A DNA stretch of 64,000 nucleotides from Salvelinus alpinus (Eukaryota > Chordata > Actinopteri > Salmoniformes > Salmonidae), in contig NC_092092.1 in the NCBI RefSeq assembly GCF_045679555.1, positions 22,744,969 through 22,808,968 of the forward strand. Reading direction: 5' to 3'. The notes beneath the pieces are model-generated. The model was not told the DNA's origin. It did not search any database and saw only the letters and a list, made by a program, of their open reading frames with translations. Below, in pieces: positions 45,095 to 55,045 of this stretch (the first letter of the stretch is position 1; every line of letters begins with the position of its first letter). A program made the position numbers and the translations under genes.

Positions 45095-45950
45095 TGCTCT
45101 CTCTAATTCTTTCGTTCTCTCTTTCTCTCTGAGAACCTGAGCCCTAGGACCATATGTCAGGACTACCGGGCATGATGACACCTTGCTGTCCCCAGTCCGC
45201 CTGGCCTTGCTGCTATTCCAGTTTCAACTGTTCTGCCTGCGGTTACGGAACCCCTACCTGTCCCAGACCTGCTGTTTTCAACTCTTAATGATCGGCTATG
45301 AAAAGCCAACTGAGATTTATTCCTGATTATTATTTGACCATGCTTGTCATTTATGAACATTTTGAAAATCTTGGCGCTCTCTAATTTTCTCCTTCTCTCT
45401 TTCTTTCTCTCGGAGGACCTGAGCCCTAGGACCATACGTCGGGACTACCGGCCGTGGTGACTCCTTGCTGTCCCCAGTCCGCCTGGCCTTGCTGCTATTC
45501 CAGTTTCAACTGTTCTGCCTGCGGTTATGGAACCCCTACCTGTCCCAGACCTGCTGTTTTCAACTCTTAATGATCGGCTATGAAAAGCCAACTGAGATTT
45601 ATTCCTGATTATTATTTGACCATGCTTGTCATTTATGAACATTTTGAAAATCTTGGCTCTCTCTAATTTTCTCCTTCTCTCTTTCTTTCTCTCGGAGGAC
45701 CTGGGCCCTAGGACCATGCGTCGGGACTGCCGCCCGTGGTGACTCCTTGCTGTCCCCAGTCCGCCTGGCCTTGCTGCTATTCCAGTTTCAGCTGTTCTGC
45801 CTGCGGTTATGGAACCGCCACCTGTCCCAGACCTGTTGTTTTTCAACTCTTGATGATCGGCTATGAAAAGCCAACTGAAAATTATTCATGATTATTATTT
45901 GACCATGCTTGTCACTTATGAACATTTTTGAACATCTTGGCATAGTTCTG
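45095..45950 (+). repeat. 282-bp tandem repeat, three copies, in L2 3' UTR
   Basis: The landmark GCCTGGCCTTGCTGCTATTC lies at 45199, 45481 and 45763, a 282-bp spacing twice. Each unit includes a CT-rich stretch, CCTAGGACCAT, CGGCTATGAAAAGCCAACTG and a TGCTTGTCA(T/C)TTATGAACAT end. The third unit has more differences than the first two. Confidence 0.93.
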
Positions 45951-46628
45951 TTATAATCTCCACCCGGCACAGCCAGAAGAGGACTGGCCACCCCTCATAG
46001 CCTGGTTCCTCTCTAGGTTTCTTCCTAGGTTTTGGCCTTTCTAGGGAGTTTTTCCTAGCCACCGTGCTTCTACACCTGCATTACTAGCTGTTTGGGGTTT
46101 TAGGCTGGGTGTCTGTACAGCACTTCGAGATATTAGCTGATGTACGAAGGGCTATATAAAAAAAAATAAAAAAAAATTGAAAGATCAAATCCTCGAGCTG
46201 ACAAGGTAAAAATCTGTCGTTCTGCCCCTGAACAAGGCAGTTAACCCACTGTTCCTAGGCCGTCAATGAAAATATGAATTTGTTCTTAACTGATTTGCCT
46301 AGTTAAATAAAGGTAAAATAAATACAAAAATAAAGATGTAGTAACCAAAAAAAGTGTTAAACAAAGCAAAATGTATTTTATATTTGAGATTCTTTAAAGT
46401 AACCACCCGTTGCCTTGATGACAGCTTTGCACTCTCTTAGCATTCTCTCAACCAGCTTAATGAGGTAGTCACCTGGAATGCATTTCAATTAACAGGTGTA
46501 CCTTGTTAAAAATTTGTTTGTGAAATTTATTTCCTTCTTAACGTGTTTGAGCCAATCAGTTGTGTAGTGACAAGGTAGGGGTGGTATATAGAAGATAGCC
46601 CTATTTGGTAAAATACCAAGTCCATACT

Positions 46629-47520
46629 ATGGCAAGAAAATATCAAATAAGCAAAAAAAACAGCAATCCATCGTTACTTTAAAGCATGAAGGTCAGTCAA
46701 TGCGGAAAATTTCAAGAACTTTTAAAGTTTCTTCAAGTGCAGTCGCAAAAACCATCAAGCGCTATGATGAAACTGGCTCTCATGAGAACCGACACAGGAA
46801 AGGAAGACCCAGAGTTACCTTTGCTGCAGAGGATAAGTTCATTAGAGTTACCAGACTCATAAATTGCAGCCCAAATAAATGCTTCACAGAGTTCAAGTAA
46901 CAGACACATCTCAACATCAACTGTTCAGAGACTGCGTCAATCAGGCCTTCATGCTCGAATTGCTGCAAAGAAACCACTACTAAAGGACACCAATAACAAG
47001 AAGAGACTTGCTTGGGCCAAGAAACACAAGCAATGGACATTAAACCGGTGGAAATCTGTTCTTTGGTCTGATGAGTCCGAATTTGAGATTTTTGGTTCCA
47101 ACCGCCGTGTCTTTGTGAGACGCAGAGTAGGTGAACGGATGATCTCCACATGTGTGGTTCCCACCGTGAAGCATGGAGGAGGGTGTGTGATGGTGCTTTG
47201 CTGGTGACACCGTCAGTGATTTATTTAGAATTTAAGGCACACTTAACCAGCATGGCAACCACAGCATTCTGCAGCGATACGCCATACCACCTGGTTTGCG
47301 CTTAGTGGGACTATCATTTGTTTTTCAAAAGGACAATGATCCAAAACACACCTCCAGGCTGTGTAAGGGCTATTTGACCAAGAAGGACAGTGATGGAGTG
47401 CTGCATCAGATGACCTGGACTCTTCAATCACCTAACCTCAACCCAATTGAGATGGTTTGGGATGAGTTGGACTGGAGAGTGAGGAAAAGCAATCCAGGTG
47501 AAGCTGGTTGAGAGAATGCC
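46629..47520 (+). pseudogene. Tc1 transposase pseudogene of the outer element
   Basis: The ATG at 46629 gives MARKYQISKKN and then stops: an extra A in an A-run (46651-46660) has shifted the frame. In the next frame the protein continues QSMRKISRTFKVSSSAVAKT, a helix-turn-helix, and [19 protein letters not shown] second shift follows at about 46895. The catalytic part reads [20 protein letters not shown] (first Asp), then [18 protein letters not shown] (second Asp), then SPNLNPIEMVWDELDWRVRK (third Glu), so all three acidic residues survive, but sequence between the first two is deleted near 47207. It was inactive before or after the SINE landed. Confidence 0.88.
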
Positions 47521-47740
47521 AAGAGTGTGCAAAGCTGTCATCAAGGCAACGGGTGGCTACTTTGAAGAATCTAAAATATAAAATATATTTTGATTTGTTT
47601 AACATTTGGTTGGTTACTACAGGATTGCATTATTTCATCGTTTTGATGTGTTCACCATTACTCTACAATGTAGAAAATAGTAAAGATAAAGAAAAACCCT
47701 TGAATGAGTAGGTGTGTCCAAACTTTTGACTGGTACAGTA

Positions 47741-49027
47741 TATATTTTTATTTTACCCAAAAATATTTGGGGGATTGGAAATGATGAGGACAATTACATT
47801 GATGTGAGCTACAATCTATCTACCCCCGAAAAAACAAAAAAAATTGCCTATTGGGAACATCCCTAGGAAATAAGAGGCGCAATTTTGAAAATATGTGCTA
47901 ACATTGGATTCTTTCTGGTACTTATTTCAGAGAATGGTTACTATCACCACGATTATTAACATCCTGGTAATGAATGGTACAATAATGCTTGTTTCAATCA
48001 ATCCCAAAGAACAGATAATTATTAATATAATTATAATAATTATGACAGGTTAATAAAGAACATTCTGCACAATCTGGGTGTGGAACACGGGCCCCAAGGA
48101 CTGTAGATGGTACATGTTGGCTAACCTTAAAAAATAAATGTCTTCTCTGCTCTCATTTGATCTCTCCTGTGATTCTACTTCATTTCACTACTTTTAAACT
48201 TTGCTCTTGAATCCCAAAGCTATTAAATAAAGGATTGTCTTACCTGCAAAGTCATCATTCAACTTTTGCTCCGTATTTATGGACACTAACAATGAACAGT
48301 GAGAATGTTGTCTCTCTCTCTCTCTGTGGCCTTCACTTTGACATCCATGATAGGGATCATATATGGACCAATAAACCAAACATGCAAATCCTGAGTTGGC
48401 CACTTGAGCAGCCATCGGTTATTCACCTTCCACCGGTGGAAAACATGCACATTGATGCAAAATACAGTGACAAACACCTTTGTTCTAGCTGGGGACACGT
48501 CCAAGCCACTGAAAAGAAATGCAAATAAAGGATCCCTTCATGTGGAAAGACAAATATAGGCTTAGCCAAAGAACCTAATTTTCATTCTGCATCGCCATCA
48601 TTTTGGCCAGGATTAATTTCTTATTTTAATTCTATTGTCGAACTACAGTGAGGAGAAATTCTATTATATTAGCCATTTGGGAAATGTACTGTCCTTTGAT
48701 CTTGCTGTGGCACAAAATACAGCAGAGGCACACATAATTTTGTTCAATGGCAAATATGACTCTCTTTAAATGTAAGGCTAATTTATTCAATACTAACAGC
48801 TCATGGTCCTAGCCGTTCTAACGCAGCAGCCAGTGATGCAGAGCAAGGGTTACGGCCCACTGCACAAGAGGATCCTCATCCGCCTGCCACTCTCCAGTCT
48901 CCACCCAGAGAGAAAAGCCTTAAATTAGATCTACTACATTTATGCTGTGACTGTCAGAATAAATTAGTCTACGTCTGTCTGATGCGTACAGCTGAAGAGA
49001 ATTCAGAGAATTCAAATACTGTAAAAC
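47741..49027. other. No recognised gene
   Basis: Flank of the nested transposon. It has AT-rich DNA and short frames on both strands (the longest about 97 codons at 48235-48528) without recognisable motifs. Annotated as unique or very old repeat DNA. Confidence 0.4.
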
Positions 49028-49140
49028 TTCAATCAAATCAAAGTTTATTTGTCACGTGCGCCGAATACATCAGGTGCCTGACAGTGAAATGCTTACTTAC
49101 AGGCTCTAACCAATAGTGCAAAAAAGGTATTAAACGCCTA
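49028..49140 (-). mobile_element. LINE 3'-end fragment
   Basis: CAAATCAAAGTTTATTTGTC, CGCCGAATACATCAGGTG and CAGTGAAATGCTTACTTACA in this order are the complement of a salmonid LINE 3' end, including its (TTTGA)-type tail. Only about 110 bp remain. Confidence 0.75.
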
Positions 49141-49725
49141 GTCTGAAATTGCCGCCTGTCTCTATAAATAGCCTGGCAACGGTACACATTTCGGCAAATG
49201 AACGCACATTTCAAATAAACGCATGGTCTAAATGAATTGTTTACGAGGTTCACATGTATTACCATGAATTGTTTACAAGGTTTAATGTTTGATTTGTTAC
49301 ATTAAATAATTCAGTAACGACTAGACAGAATTATGGCAATCATCCGTTTTTAATCGCCAGTAAGAAACTGCTAGCCATTGGCTGCTAACAGCTGAGAAAT
49401 GCTAGATGACTGTTTTTTTGCTTGCCAGTTAACAACTTTGGGAGTAGACCCCTAGAAACCTACCAATCGACCTCTAGTCAAAGTGGTGAATAATTATTCT
49501 GTCAAGGAAAAGTTGCTTATATTTTTTTATAGAGACATACTAAGACAAAAGAAACATGACACAGTGTGTAAATGATAACACATGAGTGCAGGAAATGAGG
49601 AAATGTATTAAAATGCTGGAAGTGAATGCTGGAATTAAACAATGAACTACGCAAATTAGAAACAATGAACTATGCAAATTAGCAAACGCTGTGTGCATTA
49701 AGGAAAGAGACACTTGGCTCAAATA

Positions 49726-50502
49726 CAGTGCCTTCAGAAAGTATTCACACCCCTAGACGTTTTCCACATTTTGTTGTGTTACAGCCTGAATTTAAAATGG
49801 ATTAAATGTAGATTTCTTTGTCACTGGCCTACACACAACACCCCATAATGTCAAAGTAGAATTATGTTTTTCGAAATTCTTACAAATTAATTAAAAAAAT
49901 TTAAAGCTGAAATGTCTTGAGTCAAGTAAGTATTCAACTCCTTTGATATGGCAAGTCTAAATAAGTTCAGGAGTAAAAATGTGCTTAACAAGTCGCATAA
50001 TAAATTGCATGGACTCACTCTGTGTGCAATAACAGTGTTTAACATGATTTTTGAATTAACTACCAGTTAATGTTCCTGAGCTGCCGAGTTACAGTTTTGT
50101 CTTAACTCTACTTGAAAATCTATGGCAAGACCTGAAAATGGTTGTCAAGCAATGATTTGACAGAGCTTGAAGAATTTTTAAAAGAATAATGGGCAAATGT
50201 TGCAAAATCCAGGTATGGAAAGCTCTTTGAGACTTACCCAGAAAGACTCACATCTGTAATCGCTGCTTCTACAAAGTATTGACTCAGGGGTGTGAATACT
50301 TATGTAAATGACATATTTCTGTTTTTGAAATTCAATACATTTGTTACAATTTCTAAAAACATATTTTCACTTTGTCATTATGGGGTATTGTGTATAGATG
50401 GGTAAGAAAAAAAAAATATTTCATCAATTTTGAATTCAGGCTGTAACACAACGAAATGTGGAGTAAGTCAAGGGGTATGAATACTTTCTGAAGGCACTGT
50501 AG
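49726..50502 (+). mobile_element. Tc1-like internal-deletion derivative
   Basis: The ends CAGTGCCTTCAGAAAGTATT (49726) and AATACTTTCTGAAGGCACTG (to 50500) are perfect complements over 20 bp, flanked by TA-like sequence. Between them are the leader, a remnant of the transposase end (AAAGACTCACATCTGTAATC and AAAGTATTGACTCAGGGGTG at 50240-50290) and the second leader. The DNA-binding domain and most of the DDE domain are missing, so it is non-autonomous. It shares termini with 22024-22880. Confidence 0.9.
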
Positions 50503-51065
50503 AAGGCTGTCTCTAATAAGCAAGCGCCTGCTGTGTTAAGTGATTTAAGCAAATAAACGCCTGGGCTATTAATTTAAGTTTTACGGTCGTAACATACTGA
50601 ATTTCTTTCAATGATGTACGGATAAAACTTTATGAAACTTAACAGTCACATTCACTACTATAAGGTATTGGAAATCTGTCCTAAGTAACCTACCATAAAT
50701 ATTAGTCAGTTGCTTCCACAGACAGACCAGGCAGGTGAATCATGGCGTTGAGGTAAGTGGTTGGTTGAACTTGGGTGGGTTCAGAAGTAAAGCACTAGGG
50801 TGTGTCTACAGGGTAGTATTGTTGTTCTCACCATCCCTGACGGAGGGCCAGGAAGTGAGGAGGGATAAGGAGGACAACGGTTTCCGCCTGGGTCTCAGCA
50901 GAGTTCAGGGACTCAGTGGGTGGATCATTTGCAGTGTTGACCGCAAGGGGAGCAACAATATACCATCTGAAAAACACAAAAGAGAAATACAGTGCATTGT
51001 AATATTGTACAGACAGACAGTGGGTTTATATTAACCTTTGATCTTGTGCCACTAAAGCATTAGGC
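50503..51065. other. No recognised gene
   Basis: A 99-codon frame at 50735-51034 has no recognisable motif and ordinary composition; it is not called. No repeat was named. Confidence 0.35.
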
Positions 51066-51264
51066 CAGGGGTGTCAAAAAAACATCCTGGAGGACCGTGT
51101 GTCTACGGGTTTTCGCTCCTCCCCTGTACTTGAATAATTAAGGTCATTGATTAATTAGGAACTTCCCTCACCAGGTTGTTTAGGTCTTAATTGGAAACTA
51201 ATTGAAAGGGAACAACAAAACAAGCAGACACACGGCCCTCCAGGAATGTAGTTTGACACCCCTA
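51066..51264. mobile_element. hAT-type MITE with 8-bp target duplication
   Basis: The ends CAGGGGTGTCAAA (51066) and TTTGACACCCCT (to 51263) are inverted repeats of the hAT type common in fish. The flanking 8-mers CATTAGGC (51058-51065) and AATTAGGC (51265-51272) match at 7 of 8 positions. The interior also pairs in part (CCTGGAGG / CCTCCAGG). There is no coding capacity. Confidence 0.85.
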
Positions 51265-51789
51265 AATTAGGCTTACTTTTCACCTCTTTTTGGTGATTTG
51301 GAGTAGCCTATTATATAAAACAAAATAGTAAAGTCCACCAAAAATCTAAGTCTGTTTCTTACCACTGTGCATAATGTAGGATATATCCCAACAGTTTTCA
51401 AAAGTGACTGTTATGGACAGTATATCACGTGAGTTTGTGTTCTACAGTTTTAGGCTTTTAAACTAGCTATAGCATGGGCCTACAGTATGTACAACTGCAA
51501 AACTACTGCAAGCACATGACGGCAGAGGTCTAGATTGTCATCTCCTTGACAACTACAAACAGAGACACTTCCTCATCTGGTTTCTAACATGGCCTGGGGA
51601 GGGCCACTGTACACTACCCTGCCTAGCCGAGATCTGTGTCAGAGGCTCAGGAGGTCCACAATAAAGACATTATTACATATACTCACAAGTCAAAATTAGC
51701 TTGGTCAGGAAACAGGGCCTAGTGGCCTAGGGAAGTTTAGTGGTCTGGGCCGCTGCCTCCAGAATACATAGCCTATACCACAGCAGCAT

Positions 51790-52660
51790 GGGTTTAAAAT
51801 CAAATCAAATCTTACTTGTCACATACACATGGTTAGCAGATGTTAATGCGATTGTAGCGAAATGCTTGTGCTTCTAGTTCCGACAGTGCAGTAATATCTA
51901 ACAAGTAATCTAACAATTCCCCAACAACTACCTAATACACACAAATCAAAAGGGGTGAATGAGAGTATGTACATGTACGTATATGGATGAGTGATGGCCG
52001 AGCGGCATAGCCAAGTTGCAGTACATGGTATAAAATACAGTATATACACGTGATATGAGTAATGTAAGACATGTAAACATTATTAAAGTGGCATTATTTA
52101 GAGTGCATTGTATGAAGTGACTAGTGATCCATTTATTAAAGTGGCCAGTGATTGGATCTCAAAGTAGGCAGCAGCCTTTCTGAGTTAGTGATTGCTGTTT
52201 AGCAGTCTGATGGCCTTGAGATAGAAGCTGTTTTTCAGTCTCTCGGTCCCAGCTTTGATGCACCTGTACTGACCTCGCCTTCTGGATGGTAGCGGTGTGA
52301 ACAGGCTGTGGCTCAGGTGGTTGATGTCCTTGATGATCTTTTTTGTCATTCCTGTGACATCGGGTGCTGTAGGTGTCATGGAGGGCAAGTAGTTTGCCCC
52401 TGGTGATGCGTTGTGCAGACCGCACCACCCTCTGGAGAGACTTGCGGTTGAGTGCGATGCAGTTGCCGTACCAGGCTGTGATACAACCCAACAGGATGCT
52501 CTCGATTGTGCATCTGTAAAAGTTTGTCAGGGATTTGGGTGCCAAGCCAAATTTCTTCAGCCTCCTGCAGTTGAAGAGGCATCTTCACCACACGGTCTGT
52601 GTGAGTAGACCATTTCAGTTTGTCTGTGATGTGTACGCCGAGGAACTTAAAACTTTAGAA
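51790..52660 (-). mobile_element. LINE, 5' truncated (relative of 1038-1901)
   Basis: The 3' end is at 51790 (AATCAAATCAAATCTTACTT, the complement of a TTTGATTTGATT tail). The minus strand then carries the 3' UTR and the end of the reverse transcriptase. The upstream limit near 52660 falls inside the coding region (GTGTACGCCGAGGAACTTAA), the point where this copy was truncated or rearranged. Confidence 0.88.
52190..52610 (-). pseudogene. LINE reverse transcriptase C-terminal end
   Basis: Minus-strand text includes KSLTNFYRCTIESILLGCIT, AWYGNCIALNRKSLQRVVRS and AQRITRGKLLALHDTYSTRC in one frame, then, after a one-base shift, KKIIKDINHLSHSLFTPLPS, RRRGQYRCIKAGTERLKNSF and YLKAIRLLN at the C-terminal end. 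This corresponds to the thumb and C-terminal region of a fish jockey-superfamily LINE. The polymerase active site is not included. It preserves more of the C-terminal end than the copy at 1212-1451. Confidence 0.85.
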
Positions 52661-52786
52661 TCTGGCTATTTCAGCAACCCTCTCCTCTATCCTTCCTCTC
52701 TAGTTCATTAATATTCAATAAACAAAAAATAGACCTACGTGAAGAGTGGGACTGCCCCACTCCTTTAAAAAAAAAAAGAAGGAAGA

Positions 52787-54192
52787 AAAAAAAGAAGGAA
52801 GATAAAACCTTAAATGGTAGCCGAAGTAAAGGCTCTGCTAACAATGACAATACAGAAACAAGCTGCTGCACATCCTCAGGACCTCTCCGCAGTCCCAACA
52901 GAGGATTCACATCCCCAGGACCTCTCCGCAGTCCCAACAGAGGATTCACATCCCCAGGACCTCTCCGCAGTCCCAACAGAGGATTCACATCCCCAGGACC
53001 TCTGAGAGCCGCAGTCCCAACAGAGGATTCACATCTCCACGACCTCTCCGCAGTCCAAACAGAGGATTCACATCCCCAGGACCTCTCCGCAGTCCCAACA
53101 GAGGATTCACATCCCCACGACCTCTCCGCAGTCCCAACAGACGATTCACATCCCCACGACCTCTCCGCAGTCCCAACAGAGGATTCATATCCCCAGGACC
53201 TCTCCGCAGTCCCAACAGAGGATTCACATCCCCAGGACCTCTCCCCAGTCCCAACAGAGGATTCACATCCCCAGGACCTCTCCGCAATCCCAACAGAGGA
53301 TTCACATCCCCACGACCTCTCCGCAGTCCCAACAGAGGATTCACATCCCCAGGAACTCTCCGCAGTCCCAACAGACAATTCACATCCCCACGACCTCTCC
53401 GCAGTCCCAACAGAGGATTCACATCCCCACGACCTCTCCGCAGTCCCAACAGACGATTCACATCCCCAGGACTACTCCGCAGTCCCAACAGAGGATTCAC
53501 ATCCCCACGACCTCTCCGCAGTCCCAAAAGAGGATTCACGTCCCCACGACCTCTCCGCAGTCCCAACAGAGGATTCACATCCCCAGGACCTCTCCGCAGT
53601 CCCAACAGAGGATTCCCATCCCCAGGACCTCTCCGCAGTCCCAACAGAGGATTCACATCCCCACGACCTCTCCGCAGTCCCAACAGAGGATTCACATCCC
53701 CAGGAACTCTCCACAGCCCCAACAGAGGATTCACATCATTGCTTTCTATACAGCGAGTTGGTGGTGGTCTATCTATGGCTAGCTAAAAAAAGAAGGAAGA
53801 TAAAACCTTAAATGGTAGCCGAAGTAAAGGCTCTGCTAACAATGACAATACAGAAACAAGCTGCTGCACATCCTCAGGACCTCTCCGCAGTCCCAACAGA
53901 GGATTCACATCCCCAGGACCTCTCCGCAGTCCCAACAGAGGATTCACATCCCCAGGACCTCTCCGCAGTCCCAACAGAGGATTCACATCCCCAGGACCTC
54001 TCCCCAGTCCCAACAGAGGATTCACATCCCCAGGAACTCTCCGCAGTCCCAACAGACAATTCACATCCCAACGACCTCTCCGCAGTCCCAACAGAGGATT
54101 CACATCCCCAGGAACTCTCCACAGCCCCAACAGAGGATTCACATCATTGCTTTCTATACAGCGAGTTGGTGGTGGTCTATCTATGGCTAGCG
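52787..54192. repeat. Duplicated 39-bp minisatellite locus
   Basis: Two blocks, each of left flank (GATAAAACCTTAAATGGTAG at 52801 and 53799, 998 bp apart), minisatellite array, and right flank (GCGAGTTGGTGGTGGTCTAT at about 53751 and 54161). Array one (52879-53738) has about 22 units, array two (53877-54148) about 7. The unit GGACCTCTCCGCAGTCCCAA continues CAGAGGATTCACATCCCCA. Because 39 is a multiple of 3, stop-free frames extend over hundreds of codons on both strands; I treat them as a by-product. One unit in array one carries a 5-bp insertion (about 53006). Confidence 0.93.
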
Positions 54193-54777
54193 ACAGCTTC
54201 CATCTTCCAATTTGTTATTGCGAAGTTTGAGCATTCAAACCAGTCGCCAATGGTCAAATCACTAAATGTCTCCTTACGTCTCCTTCTTCCATTGTAATTG
54301 AATGATTTACGGTAGCTTAGTCAGTCAGTGTTAAACAACGAGAATCTTCCATAAGTGAGATGTAGCAGCAACTTTTTAAAGTTGTGGTGGCTAGCCTAAT
54401 TGAGTGTTCAACCACATTTCCAACCATTCATTGTGTGGGTCCGCTTAGTCAGCCAGTTCAACCATTTAGCTTAGCCAATGGTGAAGGTGTGCTCATTGCT
54501 TAAAGAGGGGCGACCCCTCACACCCTTAAGAACTCAATCTAGAAATATGGACAGACATTTTTTTTCACATCTGGTATGATTTACTAATGTCAATAATATG
54601 CTAACCCATAAATAATTCAAAGTTACTGTAAGTCAGTCTTTAGTTAGGCTACTATGAACATTGATTAAAATCTGGAAAATGGAGAGCACATCCCATAGAA
54701 TGGCCAAATTAAAATATAGCCTACTAGGCCTAGCCTACAGGCTTAATGTTCAAATAGCTATTCCTGTACACATCCAC
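54193..54777. other. No recognised feature
   Basis: Flank of the minisatellite. No protein-like frame beyond the run-out from the array, and no named repeat. Confidence 0.4.
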
Positions 54778-55045
54778 CTAAAGGGATAGTTTGGGATTTT
54801 GACAATGAGGCCCTTTATCTACTTCCCCAGAGTTAGATGAACTTGTGGATTGTTATGTCTCTGCGTGCAGTTTGAAAGAAGTCGCTATCTAGCGTTAGCG
54901 CAACTTCCAGTCACTGCGCTAACGCTAGTTAGCATTGGCTCGTGAAACTACTTTTTAACTTCCTTCATACTGGAAGCAGATACATAAAAATGGTATCCAC
55001 AATTTCATCTGACTCATTGCCAGAATCCCGAACTATCCCTTTAAG
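54778..55045. mobile_element. MITE with CTAAAGGGATAGTTTGGG ends
   Basis: The left end TAAAGGGATAGTTTGGGATT and right end AATCCCGAACTATCCCTTTA are inverted repeats (one mismatch visible), bordered by TA-like bases. The interior has a second pairing (GCGCTAACGCTAG with CTAGCGTTAGCGC, 54890-54930). It is non-coding. A relative is at 60460-60716. Confidence 0.85.

Larger units (their letters stand above)
40371..46176 (+). mobile_element. L2-type LINE, both ORFs open
   Basis: A non-LTR retrotransposon of about 5.8 kb with a short T-rich 5' end, ORF1 (40469-41464), ORF2 (41471-44548), a 1.6-kb 3' UTR holding three 282-bp tandem units, and the 3' end CAGCACTTCGAGATATTAGC ... GGGCTATATAA plus an A-rich tail (46155-46176). 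The tail and ORF layout match fish L2 elements. With both frames uninterrupted it is among the youngest insertions in the window. No clear target-site duplication is visible; at most TT or a few bases are shared. The absence of a long 5' UTR may mean slight 5' truncation. Confidence 0.9.
40318..46335 (+). mobile_element. HpaI-type SINE split by the L2 LINE
   Basis: The head (GGGGCGGCAGGTAGCTTAGT, TTAGAGCGTTGGACTAGTAT) occupies 40318-40370, ending CCGAAAGGTT. The remainder resumes at about 46177 with AAGATCAAATCCTCGAGCTG and runs through CTGAACAAGGCAGTTAACCC to the tail at 46335. The break falls in the box B part of the tRNA-like head. Orientation is the same as the surrounding Tc1. Confidence 0.92.
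40197..47740 (+). mobile_element. Tc1-like transposon containing a nested SINE and L2
   Basis: The terminal repeats are at 40197-40225 (AGTAGCAGTCAAAAGTTTGG) and 47712-47740 (CCAAACTTTTGACTGGTACA), each next to TA. The left leader runs to about 40317 (ATATGGAATCAT) and continues at about 46336 (GTAGTAACC), showing that the intervening 6 kb is inserted DNA. The transposase lies at 46629-47520. Removing the nested insert gives a Tc1 of about 1.5 kb, close to the normal size. Confidence 0.9.

Noticed and set aside
45163..45846. Minus-strand frames of 90-133 codons
   Set aside because: They lie antisense in the L2 3' UTR and repeat because of the 282-bp tandem units.
48235..48528. 97-codon plus-strand frame
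   Set aside because: No motifs, no supporting splice sites and an overlapping frame on the other strand of similar length.
52985..53734. 249-codon minus-strand open frame in the minisatellite
   Set aside because: The frame exists because the repeat unit is 39 bp and happens to lack stops. The same holds for other frames on both strands, and there is no conserved domain or start context.
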